From SIG672 sp045605765 (lineage in GTDB: Bacteria; Bacillota; Clostridia; Oscillospirales; CAG-272), in the NCBI GenBank assembly GCA_045605765.1, contig JAZUQQ010000004.1, positions 172,373-236,372 of the forward strand: DNA of 64,000 nucleotides. Reading direction: 5' to 3'. The notes beneath the pieces were generated by a model. The model was not told the DNA's origin, searched no databases, and saw only the letters and a program-made list of their open reading frames with translations. A program made the position numbers and the translations under genes. This document shows, one piece after another, positions 1-8,037 of the stretch. Every line of letters begins with the position of its first letter. Positions within the stretch are counted from its first letter, which is position 1.

Positions 1-2
1 AA

Positions 3-680
3 AACATCGGAAAGTGTGATCTCGTAATAGTTGCGCTTTCCCCGTCTGCCGCCATTTCGTGGGCAAAAGAAAATGCTCCGAAAATGGAGAAGGGTGCGAT
101 AATCTCGGACATATGCGGAATAAAGCGCGCTGTTGTTCCGAAATTCTCCGAAATAGCCGAAAGAAACGGACTTTACTACGTGGGAACTCACCCTATGGCA
201 GGAAAAGAGCGCGGAAAATTTCAGAACTCAACCAATGACCTTTTCGTCGGCGCATCTATGATACTCGTAGCAGACAAGAACACGCCTATGTCGGCAATGG
301 AAACTCTGTCGACCCTTGCTACCGATATCGGATTTGCACGAAACGTATTTTCGACTCCGGATGATCACGATCGGATAATAGCCTACACCTCTCAGCTTCC
401 GCACATCGTTTCAAGTGCGTACATCAAGTCTCCCGAGGCCCAGCTCAACCGAGGATTTTCGGCTGGAAGCTTTAAGGATCTCTCGAGAGTCGCACTTCTT
501 GACGAGACGATGTGGACCGAGCTCTTTATGGCTAACGACGACTATCTCGTAGAGCAGCTCGATATACTTGCCGAAAATCTTCAAAAATATATAACGGCAA
601 TAAAAAGCAGAGATGCAGAGGCTCTCAAAGCACTTCTCAAAGAGGGTCGCGAGCTGAAATCGAGTGCGGGCGGAAACTGA
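3..680 (+). CDS. tyrA: Prephenate dehydrogenase, 5'-truncated by the window edge
   Basis: The reading frame is open from base 3, so the gene begins upstream of the window and the ATG at 84 is internal. The visible part carries prephenate dehydrogenase hallmarks: the end of the NAD-binding Rossmann domain (DLVIVALSPSAA, then GAIISDICGIKR), the substrate-site HPMAGKE segment, and the helical-domain motif DDHDRIIAYTSQLPH. The enzyme oxidatively decarboxylates prephenate to 4-hydroxyphenylpyruvate in tyrosine synthesis. It is followed 37 bases later by aroA in the same direction, which fits an aromatic amino acid operon. The N-terminal nucleotide-binding loop is outside the window and cannot be checked. 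Confidence 0.93.
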   Translation, partial: NIGKCDLVIVALSPSAAISWAKENAPKMEKGAIISDICGIKRAVVPKFSEIAERNGLYYVGTHPMAGKERGKFQNSTNDLFVGASMILVADKNTPMSAMETLSTLATDIGFARNVFSTPDDHDRIIAYTSQLPHIVSSAYIKSPEAQLNRGFSAGSFKDLSRVALLDETMWTELFMANDDYLVEQLDILAENLQKYITAIKSRDAEALKALLKEGRELKSSAGGN

Positions 681-717
681 TCGAATTACTGATAAATTTC
701 GGAAAGGAAATCCTTTT

Positions 718-1980
718 ATGGACTTATCATCAAAATTTGATTTGACGGTGGCGGGCGGCGCAAAAGCGCCCACAAGCGCAGTAGCCATACCGTCAAAATC
801 TGAGCTACACAGGCTTCTCATCGCTTGTGCTCTGTCGGACTCTCCCACCCGTATCGAGTGCTCGCGTTCGATGCGTTCAGAGGATATTGACGCGACTGCC
901 GACTGCCTTATGGCTCTCGGTGCGAAGATCTCATTTGGCAACACCTTCATTGACGTTTATCCGATAGAAAAGATTTCCGATTCGCCTGTGCTTAACTGTC
1001 GCGAAAGCGGATCAACGCTCCGCTTCATGCTACCAATAGCGGCATCGCTCGGAGCAAAAGCGACCTTTGTCGGCGCAGGACGGCTTCCCGAGCGTCCGAT
1101 CGTCGACCTCACTGCCGTTATGAAGGAGTGCGGAGTAACCTTTTCTGCGGAAAAGCTTCCCTTCACTCTCGGCGGCAAACTCGTCGCAGGCACTTACGAG
1201 ATCTCGGGCAAGGTCAGCTCGCAGTATATAACGGGACTGCTTTTTGCGCTCTCGCTTATCGACGAATACTCCGAAATAAAGCTCACGAGCGCGCTCGAAT
1301 CGTCGGCGTACGTTGACATAACCTGTGACGTGCTCGAAAAATTCGGCGCAAAGATTGCAAAAGACGGCGAAAAATACTCGCTCATCGGACACACAAGATA
1401 CATTTCTCCTAAAAAAGTAAACGCTTCGGGAGATTGGTCAAACGCCTCGTATTTTCTCGCGTCAGGCGCGCTTTTTGCTCCGATAAGGGTTTCAAATCTC
1501 GACCTGTTATCCTCGCAGGGGGATATAAAAATTCTCGAAATACTCGCAGATTTCGGTGCGGATATTGAGATAAACGAGGGAGATATTTTAGTATCTCCGG
1601 GTAAAAAAAGAGCGCTGAACGTTGACCTTTCGCAGATCCCCGATCTGCTTCCCACGCTTGCAGCACTTTCGGTATTTGCAGACGGTGAGAGCGTTTTCTA
1701 TGGCGGATCGCGGCTTCGTCTGAAAGAAAGCGATCGAATAAAATCGGTAGCTACGATGGTAAACTCGCTCGGCGGCGAGGCTATCGAAACCAAGGACGGG
1801 CTTATCGTGAGAGGCAAAACTCCGATAGGCGGAGTGGTTGACAGCTTCGGAGATCACAGAATCGTGATGGCGTCATCACTGATCTCGCTCGGTTGCGAAA
1901 AAGAGGTCACTATCCTCGGCGCGAACGCGGTAAGCAAATCGTATCCGACGTTTTTCAAGGAATTTGGAATTGAAACGTAA
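718..1980 (+). CDS. aroA: 3-phosphoshikimate 1-carboxyvinyltransferase (EPSP synthase)
   Basis: Catalyses the transfer of enolpyruvate from PEP to shikimate-3-phosphate, the sixth step of the shikimate pathway. The ATG at 718 is chosen because it follows a GGAAAGGAAA ribosome site at a good distance; an open frame extends to 664 but would overlap tyrA. The 420-residue length is normal for the family. Visible family motifs include AIPSKSELHRLLIACAL near the N terminus, RESGSTLRF and GAGRLPERPI (PEP and shikimate-site loops), LKESDRIKSV and DSFGDHRIVMA near the C terminus. It is co-directional with tyrA and ends at a double hairpin. Confidence 0.96.
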   Translation: MDLSSKFDLTVAGGAKAPTSAVAIPSKSELHRLLIACALSDSPTRIECSRSMRSEDIDATADCLMALGAKISFGNTFIDVYPIEKISDSPVLNCRESGSTLRFMLPIAASLGAKATFVGAGRLPERPIVDLTAVMKECGVTFSAEKLPFTLGGKLVAGTYEISGKVSSQYITGLLFALSLIDEYSEIKLTSALESSAYVDITCDVLEKFGAKIAKDGEKYSLIGHTRYISPKKVNASGDWSNASYFLASGALFAPIRVSNLDLLSSQGDIKILEILADFGADIEINEGDILVSPGKKRALNVDLSQIPDLLPTLAALSVFADGESVFYGGSRLRLKESDRIKSVATMVNSLGGEAIETKDGLIVRGKTPIGGVVDSFGDHRIVMASSLISLGCEKEVTILGANAVSKSYPTFFKEFGIET

Positions 1981-1981
1981 T

Positions 1982-2009
1982 AAACAACCACGCGTATGCG
2001 TGGTTGTTT
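1982..2009 (+). terminator. Perfect hairpin just after aroA
   Basis: AAACAACCACGC and GCGTGGTTGTTT form a 12-bp perfect stem around a 4-base loop two bases after the aroA stop. There is only a short T-rich tail, so it may stabilise the 3' end rather than terminate by itself. Confidence 0.6.
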
Positions 2010-2048
2010 AAGTTTAGAGTGCAACGTTAAAAGTGCAGAGTTGAAGTA

Positions 2049-2076
2049 AAAACCCACCCTTGCGGGTGGATTTTTT
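2049..2076. terminator. Bidirectional intrinsic terminator between aroA and the XRE regulator
   Basis: CCACCC-TTGC-GGGTGG is flanked by an A-run on the left and ATTTTTT on the right, so it can act in both directions. It separates two convergent genes. Confidence 0.85.
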
Positions 2077-2085
2077 GTGTGGATA

Positions 2086-3018
2086 CTATGCCTGAATTTT
2101 GTTTTCAATTTCCTTGGCATACCCCAAAGCCTGCTCTGCCTCTACGTCATACCCGTTTTTGCGATGGGTATCCGCAATTTCCAAATAAAGCTGATATGCC
2201 TCTTTGAATTTTTCAAGTTTCCTATAACACCAAGCGATCTGATATTTTTCATCGCAAAAAGGTGTTCCGATTTTTCCCGATCTTTCAAAACATTCAATAG
2301 CCTTTTCATATTTTTCCATACTGAAATAAACAAGTCCTTCAAGCAAATACAGTTCCCAATTGTCGGGATATTTTCGTAAAGCATCAGCGCAAACAGAAAG
2401 TGCCTTTTCATACTGCTTTGCCAGATCGTATGCTTCTATAAGCAGACACCATTCTCTCTCGTCAAGTTTTCCGCCCGACTTATCCATATTACGCTGACGC
2501 TCTTTTAAAACCTCTTCGCCCTTTCCAAGATAAAAGAGCATGCACTGTTTCATTGTTGCCGCTCGTCTGTACGGTAACGAATTTTTATCCGTTTTATCAG
2601 ACAAAACCTCATCAAACCATTTAAGCGCCTCTTTTTCACAATCGTACATCATCTTCAAATGGAGCCAGCCGTAGTTCCACTTGTCGTACATCGACAATTC
2701 TCCCGATCTCATCAGTTTTTGATATTCAAGACGACATCTTAAAAAATCCTCGGGGTCTTCGCTTATTTCATAGAGCGATGATAACCTTTGTGCATAATTT
2801 TCGTAAGCGACCGATTGTTTCTTAAAAAGATCATCTACAATAACGCCATAAAGCTTTGCAATTTCGGGAAGCAGCAGTACGTCCGGCAGGGTGGTTCCGC
2901 ATTCCCACCTTGATACGCTTTGAGATGTTACACAAAGCTTTTCGGCAACCTCCTCCTGCGTGTATTTTTTTGCCAATCTAAACTTTTTCATATTTTCGGA
3001 AAACACGGTTGAATTCAT
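2086..3018 (-). CDS. XRE-family transcriptional regulator with TPR repeats
   Basis: A 310-residue DNA-binding regulator. Residues about 7-61 form a Cro/CI-type helix-turn-helix (YTQEEVAEKLCVTSQSVSRWECG, described here only by its core QEEVAEKL and SQSVSRWE). The rest is helical with TPR-like units, e.g. DNWELYLLEGLVYFSMEKYEKAIE as judged by its spacing near residue 225. HTH-TPR proteins of this kind in Firmicutes often respond to peptides or control their own gene; the ligand here is unknown. The start ATG at 3018 follows an AAGGAGG site. A palindrome overlaps its -35 box, which suggests autoregulation. Confidence 0.88.
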   Translation of the reverse strand: MNSTVFSENMKKFRLAKKYTQEEVAEKLCVTSQSVSRWECGTTLPDVLLLPEIAKLYGVIVDDLFKKQSVAYENYAQRLSSLYEISEDPEDFLRCRLEYQKLMRSGELSMYDKWNYGWLHLKMMYDCEKEALKWFDEVLSDKTDKNSLPYRRAATMKQCMLFYLGKGEEVLKERQRNMDKSGGKLDEREWCLLIEAYDLAKQYEKALSVCADALRKYPDNWELYLLEGLVYFSMEKYEKAIECFERSGKIGTPFCDEKYQIAWCYRKLEKFKEAYQLYLEIADTHRKNGYDVEAEQALGYAKEIENKIQA

Positions 3019-3057
3019 ATAAAGCCTCCTTTTTGTTTTTTGTAAGCTTACGGCTAT

Positions 3058-3086
3058 ATTATAGCAACAATGAAATAAAATGACAA
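3058..3086 (-). promoter_or_regulatory. Sigma-A promoter of the XRE-TPR gene
   Basis: Reading the minus strand, TTGTCA (3086-3081), 17 bases, TATAAT (3063-3058), about 40 bases before the start codon. Confidence 0.8.
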
Positions 3087-3099
3087 CATCTCATTTTAT
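3075..3099. promoter_or_regulatory. Palindrome over the XRE promoter, possible operator
   Basis: ATAAAATGA, 7 bases, TCATTTTAT: a perfect 9-bp inverted repeat that overlaps the -35 box of the XRE gene. Position and symmetry suit a repressor site, probably for the adjacent regulator. This role is inferred. Confidence 0.55.
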
Positions 3100-3148
3100 G
3101 ATTAAACTCTTATTTTATGCATAGAAAAGCGGAGATGAGGTCGAGGGA

Positions 3149-3194
3149 ACCCTCTCACCCGCTTGTGCGGGAGCTCTCTCAAAGGGAGAGCCTT
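3149..3194. repeat. Interspersed palindromic repeat (gut-Firmicute type)
   Basis: An imperfect palindrome with CCCTCTCACCCGC on the left, GCGGGAGCTCTCT in the middle and AAGGGAGAGCC on the right. Its shape resembles a small intergenic repeat common in gut Clostridia (GGCTCTCCC...GGGAGAG type). It lies between a divergent gene pair. The resemblance is from memory, not from a search. Confidence 0.55.
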
Positions 3195-3242
3195 GAAACA
3201 TTTTCGAGTGCAGAGCAAAACTCATTAACGGTGATATTTCCC

Positions 3243-3271
3243 TTGACATCTTACCTTCAAAATGCTATAAT
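3243..3271 (+). promoter_or_regulatory. Perfect-consensus sigma-A promoter for the methyltransferase-like gene
   Basis: TTGACA at 3243-3248, 17 bases, TATAAT at 3266-3271, ending 32 bases before the GTG start codon. Confidence 0.92.
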
Positions 3272-3303
3272 TCGAGTATACAAATCACGAAAGGAAGAAA
3301 GAC

Positions 3304-4371
3304 GTGAACGGCAGATTTTCAGTAGACGACAGAGCAAAGCTGAGTGCGCTTGAGATCACAAGGAGGCGCAATTTCAGACTGCTTGATCTTTACAGTAATT
3401 TTCTGAATTTAGAGCCAGATTTTATCAAAAAGGATCTGATCGACGAGCTCGTTTCCGACTGCGGCGTATCCGTGCTCGAAGCATATACGGCAGTCCTTGC
3501 CGCCGCTTTTGACATAGACTCGGACGAGCGTGACGAGGATCTGATATTTGAAAACGAATATCTGCGCCCCTCAGTCGAGATGCTCGATCCGTCACTTTAC
3601 AAAAGCTCTTCCTATATTCAAAAGATAAAGTTTCCGACCGTAAAACGCTCAAACTGGGAGATGAGAACAAGTTCCTACGCCCCGTTTGAAGCCTTTGTCT
3701 GCCGCGAGATAACCGTAGAAAACGATATGAAGGAGCTCCCGCACATCGGATTTTTTGCAGAAAAATTCGATTTTCCCGCGGTTTTCGAAAACGGCAGAGA
3801 GTGGATGACCGTAACCCCCAACGAAATCGAAACGATGAGAGTCCCCATTGAGCAGGCGCACGGCAGAGTCATAACTCTCGGACTCGGGCTCGGATATTTC
3901 ACACATCAAGCCTCCGAAAAGGAAAACGTCACCTCGGTCACCGTGATAGAACGCGACGAGAGTGTCATCTCGCTCTTCAAAGAATTTATCCTTCCGCAGT
4001 TCGAGCACGCCAAGAAAGTCGAAATAATCTGCGCAGACGCGCTGGATTACCTCGAAAAGAACGATCCTGAAGAAAAATTCGACTTTATGTTTGCCGATCT
4101 CTGGCACGATTCGTCGGACGGTCTTGGACTTTATATAAAGCTCAAAGCTCTCGAAAAAAAGCAAAAAAGAGAGGAAAAATCCTCTCTTGTCCGCAGATAT
4201 TGGATAGAAAATTCAATAATTTCGCGTCTTCGCTGGCTCATATACTTCGAAGTCGTCCTTGGTGAAAGCGAAAAAAAACTCGATATCGGATCGTACGACG
4301 CCCTGATAAAGCTTCTCTCAAACGAGTCGCTTACAAACATCGCTCCCGACATAAAAAACATTTCGTTATAG
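3304..4371 (+). CDS. Putative SAM-dependent methyltransferase-fold protein
   Basis: The start is GTG at 3304, set by the AAAGGAAGAAAG site and the strong promoter just upstream. The protein has 355 residues. Residues 187-199 (GRVITLGLGLGYF) look like the glycine-rich SAM-binding motif I, followed by an acidic residue after beta-2 (VIERDE, 214-219), then CADALDYL (244-250) and FDFMFADLW (259-267), the order seen in spermidine-synthase-like methyltransferase folds. The N-terminal 120 residues are helical and not recognised. No substrate can be named. Its last 6 bases overlap the convergent mrnC gene. Confidence 0.75.
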   Translation: MNGRFSVDDRAKLSALEITRRRNFRLLDLYSNFLNLEPDFIKKDLIDELVSDCGVSVLEAYTAVLAAAFDIDSDERDEDLIFENEYLRPSVEMLDPSLYKSSSYIQKIKFPTVKRSNWEMRTSSYAPFEAFVCREITVENDMKELPHIGFFAEKFDFPAVFENGREWMTVTPNEIETMRVPIEQAHGRVITLGLGLGYFTHQASEKENVTSVTVIERDESVISLFKEFILPQFEHAKKVEIICADALDYLEKNDPEEKFDFMFADLWHDSSDGLGLYIKLKALEKKQKREEKSSLVRRYWIENSIISRLRWLIYFEVVLGESEKKLDIGSYDALIKLLSNESLTNIAPDIKNISL

Positions 4372-4758
4372 CTCGCCGTCCTCGGGATACGCGACCGAAA
4401 AGAGATATTTAAGCCTCTCGTGTTCGCCCGAAAGCCAGAGGTGACCAAAAAGTGCTTCAAAGCCGGTCGCACGTCTGTACTGACCTGCCGATGCGCTTTT
4501 CGGTATGCTAGCGCTATGTTGATTTCTGCCGCGCTTATATATTTCCGTTTCCTTTTCGGAAAGCACGGGAAGAAGACGCTCGATTGCCTCAGACTGCGCT
4601 ACCGCAGTTACGAAATTCAGAGCCTCTTTATTAAGATTACCCGCGCCGCGTATTCCCTTTTCAACAAGACGCTGTCTTGTCAGAATTTCGGTGACCGCAT
4701 CTCCGAGATACGCAAGCTCGCAGGAGCTGATCTCGCCGTGCAAAATATTTTCACTCAT
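4366..4758 (-). CDS. mrnC: Mini-ribonuclease III (23S rRNA maturation)
   Basis: A 130-residue protein consisting of a lone RNase III catalytic domain with no dsRNA-binding domain, as in Bacillus subtilis MrnC, which trims 23S rRNA ends. The signature LAYLGDAVTEILTR (residues 15-28) holds the acidic metal-binding residues, and the C-terminal EALFGHLWLSG segment carries the second acidic cluster. A positively charged linker (residues 73-95) is also typical. In many Firmicutes mrnC sits beside cysS; here it is next to thyX, which often appears in the same neighbourhood. Start ATG 4758 follows an AAAGGGA site and a strong promoter. Confidence 0.93.
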   Translation of the reverse strand: MSENILHGEISSCELAYLGDAVTEILTRQRLVEKGIRGAGNLNKEALNFVTAVAQSEAIERLLPVLSEKETEIYKRGRNQHSASIPKSASAGQYRRATGFEALFGHLWLSGEHERLKYLFSVAYPEDGEL

Positions 4759-4792
4759 TTACAAAAATCCCTTTTCTTTGTTGCTTGCAAAG

Positions 4793-4821
4793 ATTATACC
4801 GCGAAAACGCGCTTTTGTCAA
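4793..4821 (-). promoter_or_regulatory. Perfect-consensus promoter of mrnC
   Basis: On the minus strand, TTGACA (4821-4816), 17 bases, TATAAT (4798-4793), about 35 bases before the mrnC start. Confidence 0.92.
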
Positions 4822-4870
4822 CCAAAAGAACACGTTTTCGCGATTTTTGTTTTCTTTTTCAATTTTATTG

Positions 4871-4899
4871 TTGAAATAAGTATAAAATTATGCTATACT
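4871..4899 (+). promoter_or_regulatory. Sigma-A promoter of thyX
   Basis: TTGAAA (4871-4876), 17 bases, TATACT (4894-4899). It excludes the in-frame ATG at 4890, which lies inside the promoter, and supports the ATG at 4935. Confidence 0.87.
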
Positions 4900-4934
4900 T
4901 AAATAGATTATTTATTTTAAGTGAGGAAATTAAA

Positions 4935-5693
4935 ATGAAGGTAGAACTTCTTGCATATACCCCTGATGCCGACAAGCTCGTTTCTGCGGCGGCGAAGCTG
5001 TGCTACGCAAAGAGCAACATCGATACTCTTATGGAAAATCTCACACCCGAAAAGGTCGCAGAGTTTCTCGACACACTCACAAAGCTCGGACACGAAAGTC
5101 CTGTCGAGCACGCTTCGTTCACCTTCGGTATTGAAGGCGTTTCGCGCACTCTTCTTGCTCAGATAACAAGACACCGCATAGCCTCATTCTCAGTACAAAG
5201 CCAAAGATACGTCGAAAAGAGCGGATTTGAATACATAATGCCGCCCGAAATTGCATCTATCCCCGAAGCAAAGGAGCTTTTCGAAGAGGAAATGCGCCGC
5301 GATGCCGAGGCTTACAGCCGTCTGCGAGAACTTCTCATCAAAAAGCATACCGAAGCCTTTATCGCCGAGGGTATGGACGAAAAAGAGGCTCTCCGCGCGG
5401 CAGGCAAAAAGGCTAACGAGGACGCGAGATTCGTACTTCCCAATGCTTGCGACACACGCATTATAATGACGATGAACACTCGCTCACTCTATAATTTCTT
5501 TGAGCTTCGCTGCTGCACACGCGCACAGTGGGAGATAAGAGCTCTCGCCATCGAGATGCTAAGACTCGTCAAGGGTGTCGCTCCCCTTCTCTTCTCGGCG
5601 GCAGGACCTGCCTGCGTCAAGGGCAAATGCTCGGAAGGTCCGATGTCCTGCGGAAAAGCACTCGAAATGCGCAAATTTTTCAAGGGACTTTGA
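4935..5693 (+). CDS. thyX: Flavin-dependent thymidylate synthase
   Basis: Makes dTMP from dUMP with methylenetetrahydrofolate and FAD, the alternative to ThyA. The diagnostic ThyX motif RHRx7S is present at residues 79-89 (RHRIASFSVQS). HESPVEHASFTF (53-64) and the C-terminal LELRCCTRAQWEIR-like segment (around residue 185) are also family features. At 252 residues it has normal length. The start ATG 4935 has a GAGGAAAT site and lies downstream of the predicted transcription start; an upstream in-frame ATG at 4890 is within the promoter. Confidence 0.96.
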   Translation: MKVELLAYTPDADKLVSAAAKLCYAKSNIDTLMENLTPEKVAEFLDTLTKLGHESPVEHASFTFGIEGVSRTLLAQITRHRIASFSVQSQRYVEKSGFEYIMPPEIASIPEAKELFEEEMRRDAEAYSRLRELLIKKHTEAFIAEGMDEKEALRAAGKKANEDARFVLPNACDTRIIMTMNTRSLYNFFELRCCTRAQWEIRALAIEMLRLVKGVAPLLFSAAGPACVKGKCSEGPMSCGKALEMRKFFKGL

Positions 5694-5736
5694 TTTATCT
5701 GCTGTATCTTAAATTATTTTTAAACCAACAGTTTTT

Positions 5737-6900
5737 TTATTTAATGAGTTTTTTGTAAATTCCTATCGCCTTTTCTGCCACCGCCTGAGAACTGAACTCG
5801 TTTGCTCTAGCACGAAGATATTCCGTATCTATCTCGGCTCTGCGCTCGCACATTCTCTTTATTGCTCTTGCAAGATCCTCGGGATCGTTTACATTACAAA
5901 ACTCGGTGCAACCTTCATCGAGGAAGCCTTCCGGACCCTTGCATCTCGTGCAGACGACAGGAACTCCTGCGGCAAGTGCCTCAATGGCGGGGATACCAAA
6001 GGTTTCAATAACCGATGCCATCACGAGAATATCGCTTTCACTGAGATATTTCGCGATCTCTTGCGCGTTCTTTCTTCCGACGAACTCAACCACGTCGTTC
6101 ATACCGAGCTCGTTTGTAACGCTCCTGTAATGATCCTCCATAAATCCGCCGCCGACGACCGTAAATTTAAACTTTCCTATTTTGCCGTTATCACGGAGTA
6201 TTTTGAGCGCGCGTACAGTATCGTCGATATGCTTGGGAGGACGAAGAGCCGCCACCGTCGCAAGTCGCAGAACACCGTCGTTTGACGGAACCTTCGCGTT
6301 TGCGGAAAAGATCGAGGTATCAACGATATTCGGAAGAGTTTCAGACTCATATCCGTATTTATCGCGGAGAATGTCGTTCATATAATTGCCGACACAGGTG
6401 AGGTGCGCGTTTTCGCAGGCAAATCGCGCGTATTTTTCCTTTGCGCCCGTGAAAAAGCTCTCAAAATAGGTCGCGTGCTCGGTAATAACGACAGGAACTC
6501 CGTATTTTTTGCCGATAACTGCCGAAGCGTATCCTGCGCCGAGAAGAACCTGCGCATGAATGACGTCGGGCTTTCCGTGATCCTTAACGTACTCGCAAAA
6601 GAGCTTGTCCAGCTTTTTAGTATACGATCTGATAAACGCGCCGTATGCAAACTTCGAATAATCAACCATTCGCTTTGCATAGAGCGTATATTCCTCATAC
6701 ACTTTTTTATAGGATTTCTTCATAAAAGGATATTTATATACTGTACTTAGTCCCTGCGGATCGACGTATATCATGTTCACCTTAACCTTTTCACTTTCGG
6801 CAAGTGATCGGCAAAAGGTTTGATGATAGGTACCCGTTATCTTGTCTCTTTCGCTCGGAAACCACGTGGGTATCACGAGAACGTGAATCTTATCTTTCAT
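5737..6900 (-). CDS. Glycosyltransferase family 4 (GT-B fold)
   Basis: A 387-residue protein with the two Rossmann-like halves of GT-B enzymes. The N-terminal half has HVLVIPTWFPSERD and HAQVLLGAGYASAVIGKKYG, and the C-terminal half carries the nucleotide-sugar-binding EX7E motif (ETFGIPAIE) followed by ALAAGVPVV. The usual role is transfer of a sugar onto envelope polysaccharide or glycolipid on the cytosolic side of the membrane. Donor and acceptor cannot be read from sequence, and it stands alone, with no polysaccharide cluster beside it. The ATG follows AGGAGACTTTAAA. Confidence 0.88.
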   Translation of the reverse strand: MKDKIHVLVIPTWFPSERDKITGTYHQTFCRSLAESEKVKVNMIYVDPQGLSTVYKYPFMKKSYKKVYEEYTLYAKRMVDYSKFAYGAFIRSYTKKLDKLFCEYVKDHGKPDVIHAQVLLGAGYASAVIGKKYGVPVVITEHATYFESFFTGAKEKYARFACENAHLTCVGNYMNDILRDKYGYESETLPNIVDTSIFSANAKVPSNDGVLRLATVAALRPPKHIDDTVRALKILRDNGKIGKFKFTVVGGGFMEDHYRSVTNELGMNDVVEFVGRKNAQEIAKYLSESDILVMASVIETFGIPAIEALAAGVPVVCTRCKGPEGFLDEGCTEFCNVNDPEDLARAIKRMCERRAEIDTEYLRARANEFSSQAVAEKAIGIYKKLIK

Positions 6901-6930
6901 TTTAAAGTCTCCTGTTTTAATCTAAACTAC

Positions 6931-6959
6931 ATTTTAACACACACACACGATTATGTCAA
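6931..6959 (-). promoter_or_regulatory. Promoter of the glycosyltransferase gene
   Basis: Minus strand TTGACA (6959-6954), a GT-rich 17-base spacer, TAAAAT (6936-6931), about 30 bases upstream of the start codon. Confidence 0.88.
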
Positions 6960-6966
6960 GAAGCAA

Positions 6967-6992
6967 AGCCCGTCGGCGTTACCGACGGGCTT
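6967..6992 (-). terminator. GC-rich terminator after the Cthe_2159-like lipoprotein gene
   Basis: AAGCCCGTCGG and CCGACGGGCTT form an 11-bp stem with a short loop. On the minus strand it lies just after the lipoprotein stop codon and ends in GGGCTTTGCTTCTT. It also insulates the glycosyltransferase promoter immediately beyond. Confidence 0.8.
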
Positions 6993-6998
6993 ATGATT

Positions 6999-7958
6999 TC
7001 AAAAATAGAATTTATTTCCGCTGACCGTGACCTCTACATTGTCAGAATTCTCGATTTTAAGGGCCGAGAACGGACTGTTGTTGTAAGTCTCGATTGCGAT
7101 CTTTCCACCTTTCAGCTCGATCACCTGCTCAGCCTTTACGGCCGAGTCAACACTATTGATCGAAATACTTCCGCCCGAAACAATAACGTTCGTATAAGCT
7201 TGAATTCCTTCATCTCCTGCGGTGATCTTGACTTGCCCTGCCTTGATTTCGACAAATCCGAGCGTTGCATCGTTATCCTGAGTGGATTTAAGACCGTCGC
7301 CTGCGGCGGTAACAGTCACACTTCCGCCCTTGATTTCGAGCGAATCCTTGCCTTTAATTCCGTGATTTGCCGCATTTACGGTAATATTTCCGCTTTCGAT
7401 ATTGACATCATCCTTGCCGGTTATTCCGTCGTTATAGCTTGCGGTAACGAAAAGATTTCCCTCACCCATAATAAAGAGGTCGTCCTTAGAGAAAACTGCC
7501 GCATCGGGCTCGTCTTCGCCCAAGGGGAGAATATAATTATTTCCGTCCGAAACGTAATTATCGGTATCCTTTTCAAGAACTATATAGAGATTTTTCGCCT
7601 GCTTACAGTATATCGGCGCATTGTTTGAGCAGTGGATATCAACTCCCGAAAGAACGAGGAAAACGTCGCCCTTAGAAAGCGTATCCACAATCACCTGTCC
7701 GTCCGAAAGCTTTCCGCTAAGCTTATATGTACCAGGCGCATTTATCGTTAATGTATTATCCGAGACCGTGAGTCCGGATGTGTTATCGGCAGATATTCCG
7801 TTTTCTGACAAACTGATCTTTACGGGATCGTTTGACGGTTGTGGGATATCGCCGCCATCCGCATCGCCGTCGGTCGCGGGCGCGGTACAGGCAAGTGTAA
7901 AAACAGCCAAAGAAACGATGATGAGAAAGAGAGCCGACATCTTCAATATTTTTTTCAT
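6999..7958 (-). CDS. Carbohydrate-binding (Cthe_2159-like) lipoprotein
   Basis: The start at 7958 is preferred over 7991 because a GGAGG site lies 6 bases before it and it begins a clean signal peptide (MKKILKMSALFLIIVSLAVF) ending in the lipobox LTLAC-like FTLAC. The mature protein is rich in short beta-strand repeats with G-D/N turns (e.g. GKDSLEIKGGSVTVTAAGDG), the pattern of the right-handed beta-helix polysaccharide-binding family typified by Clostridium thermocellum Cthe_2159. It is likely anchored to the outer face of the membrane and binds acidic polysaccharide; the ligand is inferred from the family. Confidence 0.82.
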   Translation of the reverse strand: MKKILKMSALFLIIVSLAVFTLACTAPATDGDADGGDIPQPSNDPVKISLSENGISADNTSGLTVSDNTLTINAPGTYKLSGKLSDGQVIVDTLSKGDVFLVLSGVDIHCSNNAPIYCKQAKNLYIVLEKDTDNYVSDGNNYILPLGEDEPDAAVFSKDDLFIMGEGNLFVTASYNDGITGKDDVNIESGNITVNAANHGIKGKDSLEIKGGSVTVTAAGDGLKSTQDNDATLGFVEIKAGQVKITAGDEGIQAYTNVIVSGGSISINSVDSAVKAEQVIELKGGKIAIETYNNSPFSALKIENSDNVEVTVSGNKFYF

Positions 7959-8037
7959 AACTGCCTCCATTGTGTGGCAAGCGTATCTCACGCTCGCCGT
8001 ATAACATATGATATTTTACCACCTCTCGGTGTGTTTG

